A stretch of DNA of 64,000 nt, taken from Gemmatimonas sp. Its GTDB lineage: Bacteria; Gemmatimonadota; Gemmatimonadetes; Gemmatimonadales; Gemmatimonadaceae. Position numbers and translations under genes: made by a program. The stretch covers positions 124,001 to 188,000 of the forward strand of contig NZ_JANPLK010000002.1 in assembly GCF_031426495.1 (NCBI RefSeq), written 5' to 3'. Positions within the stretch are counted from its first letter, which is position 1. Every line of letters begins with the position of its first letter. Below, piece after piece: positions 49,608-58,641 of this stretch. The notes under the pieces are model-generated. The model searched no databases, was not told where the DNA came from, and worked only from the letters and a program-made list of their open reading frames with translations.

Positions 49608-50252
49608 CTAGCGCACCAATGGCGCGATGATGTCGGCAAACGCTGTGCGCGCGCGGTTCAGTCGAGATTTCACCGTGCCGAGGTTCACACCGGTGATTTC
49701 GGCGATTTCCTCGTACGACTTCCCTTCCAACTCGCGCAGCACGAACACCTCGCGGTGATGCGCCGGCAGCTGACCGACCGACTGCTCCACCATTTCCTTC
49801 AGGTGACGCTTCCGGAACAGGTCGTCAGGGCGCGTGTGCACGTCCTCGAACTGGAGAGGCCGGTCCTCGTCCTCGAACTTCGCTTTGATCGTCTGGAACA
49901 GCACCAGCGGATTGCGCGAGCGGTTGCGGAGTTCGTTCTTCGCCAAGTTCGAGGCGATCGTGTAGATCCACGTCGAGAACTTCTTCGAACGATCGAAGCG
50001 TCCGATATGGCGATATACGCGGATGAACACTTCCTGCACCAGATCTTCGGCGCGGTCGCGATCACCGATCGTACGGTACACGAAGTTGAGCAATCGACCC
50101 TGGTACCGGTCGACGAGCTCTTCGAAGGCGCGTTCCTCGCCTCCGAGGAACGCCGACACCACATCTCCATCCTCGAGGCTGCGCAGATGCTCGCGCACCG
50201 GCACCGCGGGGGTGTTCTGTGAAGTCAGTTTCGTGCGAGCCAGTTCGGCCAT
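49608..50252 (-). CDS. ECF RNA polymerase sigma factor (RpoE-like)
   Basis: The 214-aa product starts at ATG 50252 and shows region 2 (AFEELVDRYQGRLLNFVYRT, AEDLVQEVFIRVYRHIGRF) and region 4 (LPAHHREVFVLRELEGKSYEEIA then GTVKSRLNRAR). It is a normal-length group 4 sigma. The upstream 265 bp to the NUDIX gene should hold its promoter; I could not identify a clear autoregulatory motif. The anti-sigma gene follows. Confidence 0.95.
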   Translation of the reverse strand: MAELARTKLTSQNTPAVPVREHLRSLEDGDVVSAFLGGEERAFEELVDRYQGRLLNFVYRTIGDRDRAEDLVQEVFIRVYRHIGRFDRSKKFSTWIYTIASNLAKNELRNRSRNPLVLFQTIKAKFEDEDRPLQFEDVHTRPDDLFRKRHLKEMVEQSVGQLPAHHREVFVLRELEGKSYEEIAEITGVNLGTVKSRLNRARTAFADIIAPLVR

Positions 50253-50517
50253 GGATCGAGTCCTCCGCCTACGGTGACGCGAGCCCGAAGACTCACGGTG
50301 CTTCGACCAGATGGCCGGACGATCCGGCAGACCATGTCGTCGCACACACTGGACCTAGTGCACAGGGCGTGCCGGAAGGAACTTTATGGAACCTTCCGCC
50401 CTAAATCGTTAACTTCAAACGACTTGTGCTTCCGTATCCTACGTCACGAGGCGTACCGACGGATTCATTCGTTCTCCGATGTCTCTGAAAGAGGACAGCG
50501 AAAGAGGACAGATCCTG

Positions 50518-51075
50518 TCAGTTTAGACGAAAGCCAGCGGTGTACAGCAGAGCGAGCGCCGTCTTGGCATCCTGGATCTCGCCCTGCTCGATCATGGACA
50601 GCGCCCGCGACAACTTGGTTGGCGCCAATTCCATGAACTCGTCCGCTTCCCGCTTCCACTCGCCCGCCTCGAGCCCCGTGGCCATGAACAGATGGATTTT
50701 CTCATCCGTGAAGCCGGGGGTCGTGAACATCGTGAATAGATGTTCGACACGCGAAGCGGTGTATCCGGTTTCCTCCTTGAGCTCGCGATGTGCACAGGCG
50801 AGCGGCTCTTCCCCGGCATCGAGCCGGCCGGCCGGGATCTCATAGAGATATCCGTCGGCCGCATAGCGATACTGGCGGATCAACAGCACTTCCGGGTCAT
50901 CGTCGAGGTCGCCAAGCAACGGCACGACGGCGCTGGCCCCCGGATGACGCACCATCTCCAGCTGGCCGGTCGATCCGTCCGGAAAGCGAACGGTGTCGAT
51001 GTCGATCGAGATCACCTTGCCCGTGTAGCCGCGCGTCCCGATGATCTTGCCCGGTCCCTGCCGTTCGATCGCCAT
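50518..51075 (-). CDS. NUDIX hydrolase, ADP-ribose pyrophosphatase-like
   Basis: The 185-aa product has a perfect Nudix box: GRLDAGEEPLACAHRELKEE followed by TGY, with a preceding IRQYRYAADGYLYEIPAG segment typical of ADP-ribose pyrophosphatases. It hydrolyses nucleoside diphosphate compounds such as ADP-ribose. ATG 51075 is the start and shares one base with the SET gene's stop (TGATG). It ends the M16-M16-SET-NUDIX block. Confidence 0.93.
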   Translation of the reverse strand: MAIERQGPGKIIGTRGYTGKVISIDIDTVRFPDGSTGQLEMVRHPGASAVVPLLGDLDDDPEVLLIRQYRYAADGYLYEIPAGRLDAGEEPLACAHRELKEETGYTASRVEHLFTMFTTPGFTDEKIHLFMATGLEAGEWKREADEFMELAPTKLSRALSMIEQGEIQDAKTALALLYTAGFRLN

Positions 51076-51716
51076 CAGCGGGACACCTTCTTGGCCGCCT
51101 TCTTCACGGCCTGCTTCGCACCCTTCTTGGCGCCTTTCTTTGGCTTCTTCGGCAGCGGCACGTCGTTGCCCGCCAGCCACTGCTTGATCGCGGGGCGCAG
51201 GTACACCGGGATCCGCAGAATCGTCCCGCGACACTTCTTAGTACCGCACCGGCACGCGTAGTAACGCACGTCTTCCGGCTCGTACTCGTCCTGCCACTCG
51301 AACCGATAGTCGTACACCAGCTCCGTTTCCGGCTTGATCGCCTTGATCGCCTTGATCCAGATGTGGCCGTCTTCGATCACGGTCTCGCAGTTCGGATCAC
51401 ATGAGTGGTTGATGAACCGCGCATCGTTCCCACCGTACCGAGCGTCGAGCACCGTGTCGTCGTCGAGCACGAACAAGAACGTATGGTGACGCCCCTCGCT
51501 GTCGTCGTATCGCCGATCGGCTTCCTCATGCGTAATCGGCTGCCCCCAGTACTCATCGACCTTCTTACCCTTGCGGATCGGCAGGATCGCGAACGCACCG
51601 CGCCCCTGGATCTTGGACCGACGCACTTCGTAGTACGGCGACTTGGGCGGCTTCACGCGCTTTGCAACCACGGACTTCTTCACGGACTTCTTCACGGACT
51701 TCTTCGCTGGCGACAC
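51075..51716 (-). CDS. SET-domain lysine methyltransferase with histone-like tails
   Basis: The 213-aa product has a full SET core: RSKIQGRGAFA (about 33-43), RFINHSCDPNC (100-110), LVYDYRFEW (133-141) with the catalytic-type Tyr. A post-SET Cys cluster CRCGTKKC at about 155-162 follows. Both ends are Lys-rich: an N-terminal KKSVKKSVKKSV repeat and a C-terminal KKPKKGAKKGAKQAVKKAAKK-like tail resembling histone H1. It should methylate protein lysines; the target is unknown. The start is GTG at 51716. It shares an operon with the M16 pair and NUDIX gene. Confidence 0.9.
   Translation of the reverse strand: MSPAKKSVKKSVKKSVVAKRVKPPKSPYYEVRRSKIQGRGAFAILPIRKGKKVDEYWGQPITHEEADRRYDDSEGRHHTFLFVLDDDTVLDARYGGNDARFINHSCDPNCETVIEDGHIWIKAIKAIKPETELVYDYRFEWQDEYEPEDVRYYACRCGTKKCRGTILRIPVYLRPAIKQWLAGNDVPLPKKPKKGAKKGAKQAVKKAAKKVSR
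51671..51706. repeat. Three tandem 12-bp repeats encoding KKSV
   Basis: The unit CGGACTTCTTCA is repeated three times (last copy ends G) and encodes the Lys-Lys-Ser-Val repeats at the N-terminus of the SET protein. Copy-number variation would change tail length without a frameshift. Confidence 0.9.
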
Positions 51717-51722
51717 GTCGAT

Positions 51723-53171
51723 TCAGGAGGCTGAGGAGGGAGACACAGGCGCGGCAGTATCATCGTCTGCCGCCGGGTCGTACACGGTAACCGGACCAAG
51801 CGACAGCGCTTCGACGGTCGGACGGATCGCGGTGGCATCACCCACGACGACAATCTGCAGTCGACTCGGATCGAGGTGCGTCTGCGCCACGCGCAGCACA
51901 TCCTGCGCGGTGACCGCTCTCACGCGGTCGCGATACGTATCGAAGTAGTTCGTGGGCAGACGGAAGATCTCCACGTTCGCCAGACCACCCGCCACCTCGG
52001 CGGTCGTCTCGAAACGAATGGGGAACACGCCCACCAGATAGCTCGTAGCCAGCGACAATTCTGCGTCACTCACCGGCGCTTCACGAATGCGCGTGAACTC
52101 GAGGGCAATCTCTCGCAGCGCATCAGCCGTGACAGCCGTTTCCACTGCCGTGGAAATCTCGAACGGGCTCGCCGCGCGACGCCAATCGAATGCCGAGTGC
52201 GCGCCGTACGTGTAGGCGTGCACTTCGCGCAGATTCAGGTTGAGCCGCGACGAGAAGAGGCCACCGAGGATGGCGTTCATCACCACCACGGGAAAGTAGT
52301 CTTCGTGCAAGCGCGGAATCGCCACGTGCCCCACGCGCACTTCCGACTGCGGGGCGTCGGGCTTGTGCACCAGATGCACGCGCGGCTCCGGAAAGCGCTG
52401 CGTGTCCATCGGCTCGGTGACCGGCGGCGCCTTGCCGGCCCAATCGCCGAAGTGCGCGCTGGCGAGCTTCACGGCGTGCTCGATGTCGATATCGCCCACC
52501 ATCATCAGCGCTGTGGCATCGGGACGATAGAACTCCGCGTGATACGCCTGCACGCGCTCGCGTGTGAGACGCATGATGCTCTGTTCGTCGCCACCGGCCA
52601 GCCGCGCGAAACGCGATTCCGACTTGTATAGCAACCGCGAGAAGAACACGTCGGATAACCCGCGCGGCTCGGCGCGCAGTTGCGCCAGATCGGCCAGCCG
52701 CTCACCGCGCATCCGTTCGAGCTCCGACTCGGGGAATGCCGGATAGCGCAGCACCTCCGACAGCACCGCGACCGCATCGTCGATGCGGGATGACAGCGCG
52801 GTGATCTGCACGATCGCCGAGTCCCAGTCGGCGCCGGTATCGAGCGTGGTCCCGAGCATCTCCAGTCGCGACGTGAGCTCGAGCGCGTTCATGTCGCGCG
52901 TCCCTTCGGCCAGTGCGCGCGTCGTGAGTTGCGCCAGTCCTTCGTAGTCACGCGGATCGCGGGTGGCACCCGCTTCGATCACCGCCAGCGTGGTCACCAC
53001 CGGATACGCCGGCACATTCGCCACGATCAGTCGCAGACCGTTGGCCAGAATGCGCGTCGAGAAGTGCGGGAATCGATAGTCGCTGGGTGTGCCGGCCCCG
53101 GGACGCGGAGGCGCCACCGGCATCTGCTGAGCTGGCGAATCCTGCGCGGGCACGTCGAGGGTGTCGGTCAT
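51723..53171 (-). CDS. M16 peptidase family, noncatalytic partner subunit
   Basis: The 482-aa product has the M16 two-domain layout but lacks the HxxEH zinc motif: the corresponding segment reads GLAQLTTRAL. It retains the Arg/Tyr pair region in the C-terminal half (SRLNLNLREVHAYTYG). In heterodimeric bacterial M16 proteases the inactive subunit supplies exactly this R/Y pair to the catalytic one. Its start overlaps the stop of the catalytic partner by 4 bp (ATGA). No signal peptide is seen. Confidence 0.9.
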   Translation of the reverse strand: MTDTLDVPAQDSPAQQMPVAPPRPGAGTPSDYRFPHFSTRILANGLRLIVANVPAYPVVTTLAVIEAGATRDPRDYEGLAQLTTRALAEGTRDMNALELTSRLEMLGTTLDTGADWDSAIVQITALSSRIDDAVAVLSEVLRYPAFPESELERMRGERLADLAQLRAEPRGLSDVFFSRLLYKSESRFARLAGGDEQSIMRLTRERVQAYHAEFYRPDATALMMVGDIDIEHAVKLASAHFGDWAGKAPPVTEPMDTQRFPEPRVHLVHKPDAPQSEVRVGHVAIPRLHEDYFPVVVMNAILGGLFSSRLNLNLREVHAYTYGAHSAFDWRRAASPFEISTAVETAVTADALREIALEFTRIREAPVSDAELSLATSYLVGVFPIRFETTAEVAGGLANVEIFRLPTNYFDTYRDRVRAVTAQDVLRVAQTHLDPSRLQIVVVGDATAIRPTVEALSLGPVTVYDPAADDDTAAPVSPSSAS

Positions 53172-54478
53172 GCGCTGGCCTCGGCCAATTCGGCCGGCGA
53201 CGCGTCTGGCTGCTCGTCCGCCGGTACGAACATCAGCAAGGCCCGATTGTCAGGACCAAGACGTTCGCGGGCGAGGGCGGATACCGCCGCCGTCGTCGTC
53301 GCGCCGTAGCGCTTCACCTGTTCGTTGATCAACGTGGCGTCGCCGAAGTACGTCGCAAAGCGCGACAACTGGTCGGCGCGCTCGGCGGCCGACTGCATGC
53401 TCGTCACAAAACTCGTTTCGATCAGCGCACGGGCGCGCTGCACTTCCACATCGGTCACGCCATGCTGGTGCATCAGATCGAGCTCGGCCAGTACCGCCGC
53501 TTCGAGCTGTTCCGGCGTGACGTCAGGGTGGGCCGTCGCGTCCACCACGAGCAGGTCGCTGCCCTTCGCGAGATCGTACGTGAAGGCGCTGGCCTGTGAG
53601 GCAATGCGTTGTTTCCGCACCAGGGACTGCTCCAGACGACATCCAGTACGCAAGCCCAGCACGGCGGCGGCGAGCGACGCCGCGTAATAGCCATCGCTGC
53701 CGAACACCGGGGTACGGCAGGCCACGAACAGACGCGGCAAGGCGACGGCGTCGGGTACCAAGGTACGGCGCGTGTCTCCGAACGTAGGCGGCAGCGTCAT
53801 GTCACGCAGCGGCGGACGTGGCGCTCCACGGGGAATCGGTCCGTAGTATTCCTCGATGAGGCGCATGGTCTCGGTGCGATCAAAATCACCGGCGACCGTG
53901 AGCACGGCGTTGTCCGGGGTGTAGTACGTCCGGAAAAAGTCCGCCACGTCGTCGAGCGACGCGTCGGTCAGATGCTCCATGGACCCGATCAACGAGTGAT
54001 GGAACGGATGTTCCTCCGGGAAACAGAGCGCCGGCAGGCGCTCCCACCACGTGCCGTAGGGCTGGTTGTCCACCGACCAGCGCCGCTCGTTCTTCACGAC
54101 GTCACGCTGCGTGTCGAGCTTTTGTTGCGTGAGCCCCGGCAACATCCGACCCATGCGGTCTGCTTCAAGCCAGAGCGCCAGCGCGATCTGATGCGACGGA
54201 ACCGTCTCGTAGTAGTTGGTCCGATCGAGCCAAGTGGACCCGTTCAGGGTCCCGCCCGCGCGCTGGACGAGTTCGAAATGTTCGTTCGCCTCGACGTTGG
54301 CCGACCCCTGAAACAGCATATGCTCGAACAGGTGGGCGAACCCGGTACGATCGAGCCGTTCATTGGCCGAACCCACGTGATACCACAAATTGACCGCGAC
54401 GATCGGCGCCGTGTGATCCTCAGAGAGCACCACATGCAGGCCGTTCGGGAGGTGATAACTCTCGACTGGAATGCGCAT
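53168..54478 (-). CDS. M16 zinc peptidase, catalytic subunit
   Basis: The 436-aa product has the inverted zinc motif HxxEH in FAHLFEHMLF (His49, Glu52, His53) and the distal Glu in VVKNERRWS (Glu131). The strand HLPNGLHVVLSEDHTAP opens the domain as usual. It pairs with the noncatalytic M16 gene immediately downstream, so the two probably form an active heterodimer. It heads the operon that also includes the SET and NUDIX genes. Confidence 0.93.
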   Translation of the reverse strand: MRIPVESYHLPNGLHVVLSEDHTAPIVAVNLWYHVGSANERLDRTGFAHLFEHMLFQGSANVEANEHFELVQRAGGTLNGSTWLDRTNYYETVPSHQIALALWLEADRMGRMLPGLTQQKLDTQRDVVKNERRWSVDNQPYGTWWERLPALCFPEEHPFHHSLIGSMEHLTDASLDDVADFFRTYYTPDNAVLTVAGDFDRTETMRLIEEYYGPIPRGAPRPPLRDMTLPPTFGDTRRTLVPDAVALPRLFVACRTPVFGSDGYYAASLAAAVLGLRTGCRLEQSLVRKQRIASQASAFTYDLAKGSDLLVVDATAHPDVTPEQLEAAVLAELDLMHQHGVTDVEVQRARALIETSFVTSMQSAAERADQLSRFATYFGDATLINEQVKRYGATTTAAVSALARERLGPDNRALLMFVPADEQPDASPAELAEASA

Positions 54479-54573
54479 GGTTCAATATTGGGGGGCTGGT
54501 CACGAAAGTCGGAACCCCACGTGCACGAACCGACCTCGATCACCGCACCTCGATTCTCTCCTAGATTCTTCGT

Positions 54574-56421
54574 ATGACCTATTCCACTCGCCGAGTTCTA
54601 CTGCTGGTCGGTGCGCTCGGGCTCCTCGCCGGCTGCGGCAGTGACCCGCAGGTGCCCAGTGCCGCCGCCGCGACCGCCAGTACGACCGTGTCGGCCGCCG
54701 TCGCGGCATCCGTGGCCGCCGTGCCCGCCGTGCGCATCACCGATGCCAAGGGCAAGGGCGTCAAGAATGTCATGGTGCGCTGGCGCATCACGGGCGGCGG
54801 CGGCAAGGTCGTCAACGATTCAGTGCGCACCACCGGCAGTGGCGATGCCACCTCGGGCGGCTGGACGCTTGGCACGACCGCCGGCCAGCAGACACTGCAG
54901 GCCACTGCCGACGGCATTCCCGCTGTCACCTTCACGGCGACGGCGAATGCCGGCCCATTGTCACGGCTCACGCCGGTCAGCGCCACCGACCAGCAGGCCA
55001 CCGTCAACACGCCCGTGCCCGCGTTGCCTGCCGTACGCGCCGAAGACCAGTACGGCAACCCCGTCAGCGGAGCGGCGATCGTGTTCACCATCGTGCAAGG
55101 CAACGGTGTGTTGCTCGGCGCGCAGCAGTCGAGTAACGAGCTTGGCAGCGCTGCCGTGGGCGGTTGGACGATCGGCACCGCCATTGGACAGCAGATTGTG
55201 ACCGCGACCGCCACCGGCGCCAATCCGGCGGTGTTCAGCGTAAACGCCCTCGCCGGACCGGCCGCCGATCTCCTCAAGGTGGTCGGCGACATTCAGGCGG
55301 GCGTCGCAAATATCAACATCGCCGTCCCTCCCGGCGTGCGCGTCGTGGACAGCTTCGGAAATCCGGTGGGCAACGTGCCGGTCACGTTCACCCCCGGCGC
55401 CAACTCGGGTACCGTGACCGGCAGTACAGTCCTGTCAGATCCGGCCAACGGCACCGCGTTCGTGGGCAGCTGGCGGCTGGGCACAGCGAGCACGCAAACG
55501 CTCGTCGCCACCAGCACGGCCATTCCGACCAAGTCGGCCACGTTCACCACCACGGTGACGTCGTCCGCGTTCAATGTGGATATCCGCTTCGTCGGTGACG
55601 CGTCGCTGCCGGTACGCACGGCCTTCGCGAATGCGGTCGCCAAGTGGCGGCAGGTGATTGTGGGGAGCATCGGCACCATCACCAACGTGAACATTCCGGC
55701 GGGGCCCGCCGCGAATGCCTGCAGTGATTGGTCACCGGCCGTCACCGGTACCGTACAGAACACGATCATCTTTGCCCGCATCGACTCCATCGACGGGCCG
55801 GGCTCACCCGGCGTGGGCAACATCCTCGGCCAAGCCAGCCCATGCTACGTGAACGGCAGCGCGATCCCGTTTCTCGGCTTCATGGAGTTCGATAGTCTCG
55901 ACGTCAGTCAGCTCGTGGCGCGGGGGCAGTTTGAAAAGGTCGTGCTCCACGAGATCGGACACGTGCTCGGCATCGGCACCGTCTGGAATTTCCAGCGCTC
56001 GCTGTTGAATACCTCGATCTCGAACGACCCGTATTACGTCGGCAGCGCGGCGCGTGCGCAGTTCGCGGCGATCAACACCGTGACCTACTCGGGCAATCCC
56101 GTGCCGGTGGAGAATACCGGCGGCACCGGTACGGTCAATTCGCACTGGCGGACGTCCGTGATGCAGCGTGAGCTCATGCAGGGCTTCGCCGTCAATCAGG
56201 TGCAACCGCTCAGTCGTATCACGGTTGGCTCGCTGCAGGATCTCGGCTACACCGTGAATCTCGCGGCGGCCGATGCCTTTTCACTCACCGCCGCCCTGCG
56301 CAGCGGCTTTGGATTCGACGAGACCTCAGGTATACCGTACCGCGACCTCGTGCCCGACGTCGAGATCAAGCAGCGTCGCGACGACGGCAGCATTGCGCGG
56401 ATGCCGCGCGAGAAGCGATAA
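54574..56421 (+). CDS. Lipoprotein metalloprotease, M8 (leishmanolysin)-like, copy 1
   Basis: The 615-aa product has a lipobox (LGLLAGC near residue 20) and three Ig-like repeats in residues about 40-330. Each repeat has a TLGTTAGQQTLQATA-type strand. A C-terminal protease domain carries the metzincin-type zinc motif HEIGHVLGIGTVW near residue 459. Further on are NSHWRTSVM and ELMQGF, as in leishmanolysin-like M8 proteins. It lies next to a shorter paralogue at 56568, which shows a tandem duplication. The promoter lies in the 95-bp gap from the divergent M16 gene. Confidence 0.87.
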   Translation: MTYSTRRVLLLVGALGLLAGCGSDPQVPSAAAATASTTVSAAVAASVAAVPAVRITDAKGKGVKNVMVRWRITGGGGKVVNDSVRTTGSGDATSGGWTLGTTAGQQTLQATADGIPAVTFTATANAGPLSRLTPVSATDQQATVNTPVPALPAVRAEDQYGNPVSGAAIVFTIVQGNGVLLGAQQSSNELGSAAVGGWTIGTAIGQQIVTATATGANPAVFSVNALAGPAADLLKVVGDIQAGVANINIAVPPGVRVVDSFGNPVGNVPVTFTPGANSGTVTGSTVLSDPANGTAFVGSWRLGTASTQTLVATSTAIPTKSATFTTTVTSSAFNVDIRFVGDASLPVRTAFANAVAKWRQVIVGSIGTITNVNIPAGPAANACSDWSPAVTGTVQNTIIFARIDSIDGPGSPGVGNILGQASPCYVNGSAIPFLGFMEFDSLDVSQLVARGQFEKVVLHEIGHVLGIGTVWNFQRSLLNTSISNDPYYVGSAARAQFAAINTVTYSGNPVPVENTGGTGTVNSHWRTSVMQRELMQGFAVNQVQPLSRITVGSLQDLGYTVNLAAADAFSLTAALRSGFGFDETSGIPYRDLVPDVEIKQRRDDGSIARMPREKR

Positions 56422-56567
56422 GTCCTACCGAGTGCACGGAAATGAACAGGCGATGTGATCGAGACCACAGCCGTTGCTATGTCAACAGGAACTGTGGTGC
56501 GGCGAACGCGTAGCATTCTGGTACGGCGATGTAGCCGAAGGTCTTCGACCATTCGCCAGGATAGCGC

Positions 56568-57860
56568 ATGCACCGCACCGGTCGTCCGAATCGCTTCGTC
56601 CGCCGCCTTGCTGTTCGCCTCTCGACTCGCGTGGCGTTTGCCCTTGGCACCGTAGGGGCGCTCGTGGCGTGCGGCGGTGATCAGGCGACCGCCCCGATTG
56701 ACGCGGTCAGCCCGATCACCATTGTCCCGGCAGCGCTCATCGTCGCCGACGGCGACAATCAGGTGGGAGATCCGAACACGGCATTGCCGATCGTGCCAAG
56801 TGTGCGCCTACTCACCGAGGCCGGGCGTCCGGTGCCCAATGTCCGGGTAACGTTTACACCCAACGCGAATTCCGGTTCGGTAACGCGCACCACGGTCGTC
56901 ACCGACAGCACCGGATATGCATCGGCCGGCGCGTGGACACTCGGTCCGGGGGCCACGCAATCGCTCGTGGCGTCCTCGACCGCGTTGCCTGGCAGCCCGG
57001 TCACCTTTCGCGCGACATTGCGTCCCTCGCAGTTCGACATCGCCGTGCGCTTTATCGGTGACGGCGGCACCGCTCGTCAGCGGGAGGCGTTTGCCGGCGC
57101 CGTAGCACGGTGGCGTCGGGTCATCACCGGTGACGTCGGCACGGTGCCGCTGAACGTGCCGGCGGGCGAGTGCCAGAGTTGGCTTCCCGCCGTCAACGAA
57201 AGCATCAACGATCTGCTCGTGTTTGTACGCATCGCCACGATCGATGGCCCGGGCAAGATTCTCGGTCAGGCCAGTCCGTGTTACGTCAACTCGACCAACA
57301 AGCTGCCGATCATGGGCTTCTTCGAACTCGATCAGGACGATCTCGCCCTGCTCCTCACGCAGGGCACGCTCGACAACGTCGTGCTGCACGAAATGGGACA
57401 CATCCTCGGCATCGGCACACTCTGGAATTACCAGCGCCAGTTGCTCGTCGGCGCGGGGACCGACGATCCGTATTTCAACGGCGCCGAGTCGCGTGCTTAC
57501 TACACGAGCACGCCGGGCTTTAGTTCTGCCGGCCTTGGTGTGCCAGTCGAGAACACCGGGTCGACCGGCACGCGCGATTCGCACTGGCGCCGATCAATCT
57601 TTGCCAACGAACTGATGCAGGGGTACGCGCAACCGGGGAGTATGCCGCTCAGTCGGATCACCGTCGGGTCGCTGAGCGACATGGGCTATGTGACCGCGAT
57701 GAGCGGAGCGGACGCCTACTCGCTCCTCACGGCGGCGCGGATCATGAGCGCGACCGCGAGCGAACGCGCGATGTCATTCGGTGCCGATATCGCCGCGGCA
57801 CCGCTGTACGAGGTGACACAGAGCGGATCGCGACGTCTGGTACGTCCGGCACTCAAATAG
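56568..57860 (+). CDS. Lipoprotein metalloprotease, M8 (leishmanolysin)-like, copy 2
   Basis: The 430-aa product is the short paralogue of the gene just upstream. It has a lipobox (GALVAC near residue 31), one Ig-like repeat instead of three, then the same protease domain. The zinc motif is HEMGHILGIGTLW near residue 274, with DSHWRRSIF and ELMQGY following. The segment GQASPCYVN is shared with copy 1. The loss or gain of Ig domains between the copies is clear. Confidence 0.87.
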   Translation: MHRTGRPNRFVRRLAVRLSTRVAFALGTVGALVACGGDQATAPIDAVSPITIVPAALIVADGDNQVGDPNTALPIVPSVRLLTEAGRPVPNVRVTFTPNANSGSVTRTTVVTDSTGYASAGAWTLGPGATQSLVASSTALPGSPVTFRATLRPSQFDIAVRFIGDGGTARQREAFAGAVARWRRVITGDVGTVPLNVPAGECQSWLPAVNESINDLLVFVRIATIDGPGKILGQASPCYVNSTNKLPIMGFFELDQDDLALLLTQGTLDNVVLHEMGHILGIGTLWNYQRQLLVGAGTDDPYFNGAESRAYYTSTPGFSSAGLGVPVENTGSTGTRDSHWRRSIFANELMQGYAQPGSMPLSRITVGSLSDMGYVTAMSGADAYSLLTAARIMSATASERAMSFGADIAAAPLYEVTQSGSRRLVRPALK

Positions 57861-57874
57861 CGCTGTCGCTATCG

Positions 57875-58579
57875 CTATCGCTTTGGCGCGATTGCCGGCG
57901 ATGGTGTGCTGACCGAGCGGCCAGTGAGCGATAACCACAGCTTCAGGGCGACATCGGTGGGCAGCGCAATCGACTCGCGCAGCATGTATTCGATGGCCAC
58001 CGCCCGATTCGCCGAGATCGGGCTGGTGCGCGTAGGCGACGGCAGCGGACGCAACCCGTGCAACCGCGCCAGCACGTCGAGCCGCAGCATGTGAAACGGG
58101 TCGCTCACCAAAAGCACGCTTGGGCGACCCGGCATCGTGTCGCGCATGGCAGCCGGCAGTGAGTCGCGCCACGCCTTGAGCAACGCCGCGGCACCTTCCA
58201 TCGACGCCAGTGACGTGCGCCCGGCCGGCTCCAGGAGAATGGCCTGCGTGGGCACGCCGCGGCGCACGAGATAACGTCGTCCTGCCGCCGCTTCGCTGAT
58301 CAGATCACCGGGTCGACGTCCACCCGTGAGCACCATACGGGTGGCCCGATCGCCGTTCCACAGTGCCAGCGCGTGGTCCAGACGGGCCCGCAGTACCGGT
58401 GACGGGCGACCACCATACTGCGCCGCACCCAGCACCACGATGGCCTCGGCACGCCCTTCTGCCGCCCGCCGCGACCAGCCGAAAATCACGGCCACGCATA
58501 GCACCCACCCCGCCAGCACCGCGCCGATGAGTCGGGGAATGAGTGGGGGCCGATAGCGGCCTCGGGCGACGCGTTCCAT
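57875..58579 (-). CDS. YdcF/SanA-like (DUF218) membrane protein
   Basis: The 234-aa product has an N-terminal transmembrane helix (about 14-35). A DUF218 domain follows, with AIVVLGAAQYGGRPSPVLRAR, VLTGGRRPGD and LVSDPFHMLRLDVLAR, the usual conserved pieces. Related ElyC/SanA proteins affect envelope integrity, but the reaction is not known. It converges with the M8-like gene, with 14 bp between the stops. Confidence 0.88.
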   Translation of the reverse strand: MERVARGRYRPPLIPRLIGAVLAGWVLCVAVIFGWSRRAAEGRAEAIVVLGAAQYGGRPSPVLRARLDHALALWNGDRATRMVLTGGRRPGDLISEAAAGRRYLVRRGVPTQAILLEPAGRTSLASMEGAAALLKAWRDSLPAAMRDTMPGRPSVLLVSDPFHMLRLDVLARLHGLRPLPSPTRTSPISANRAVAIEYMLRESIALPTDVALKLWLSLTGRSVSTPSPAIAPKR

Positions 58580-58641
58580 TCAGCCAAACTACTGCATGCG
58601 CGCCTGCCGCGAAGGTCGCGGCAGGCGAGCCGCACGAGTTC

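Noticed and set aside
57861..57874. TCGCTATCGCTATCGCT triplication before the YdcF-like gene
   Set aside because: Very short and between convergent stops; no sign of a terminator or mobile element.
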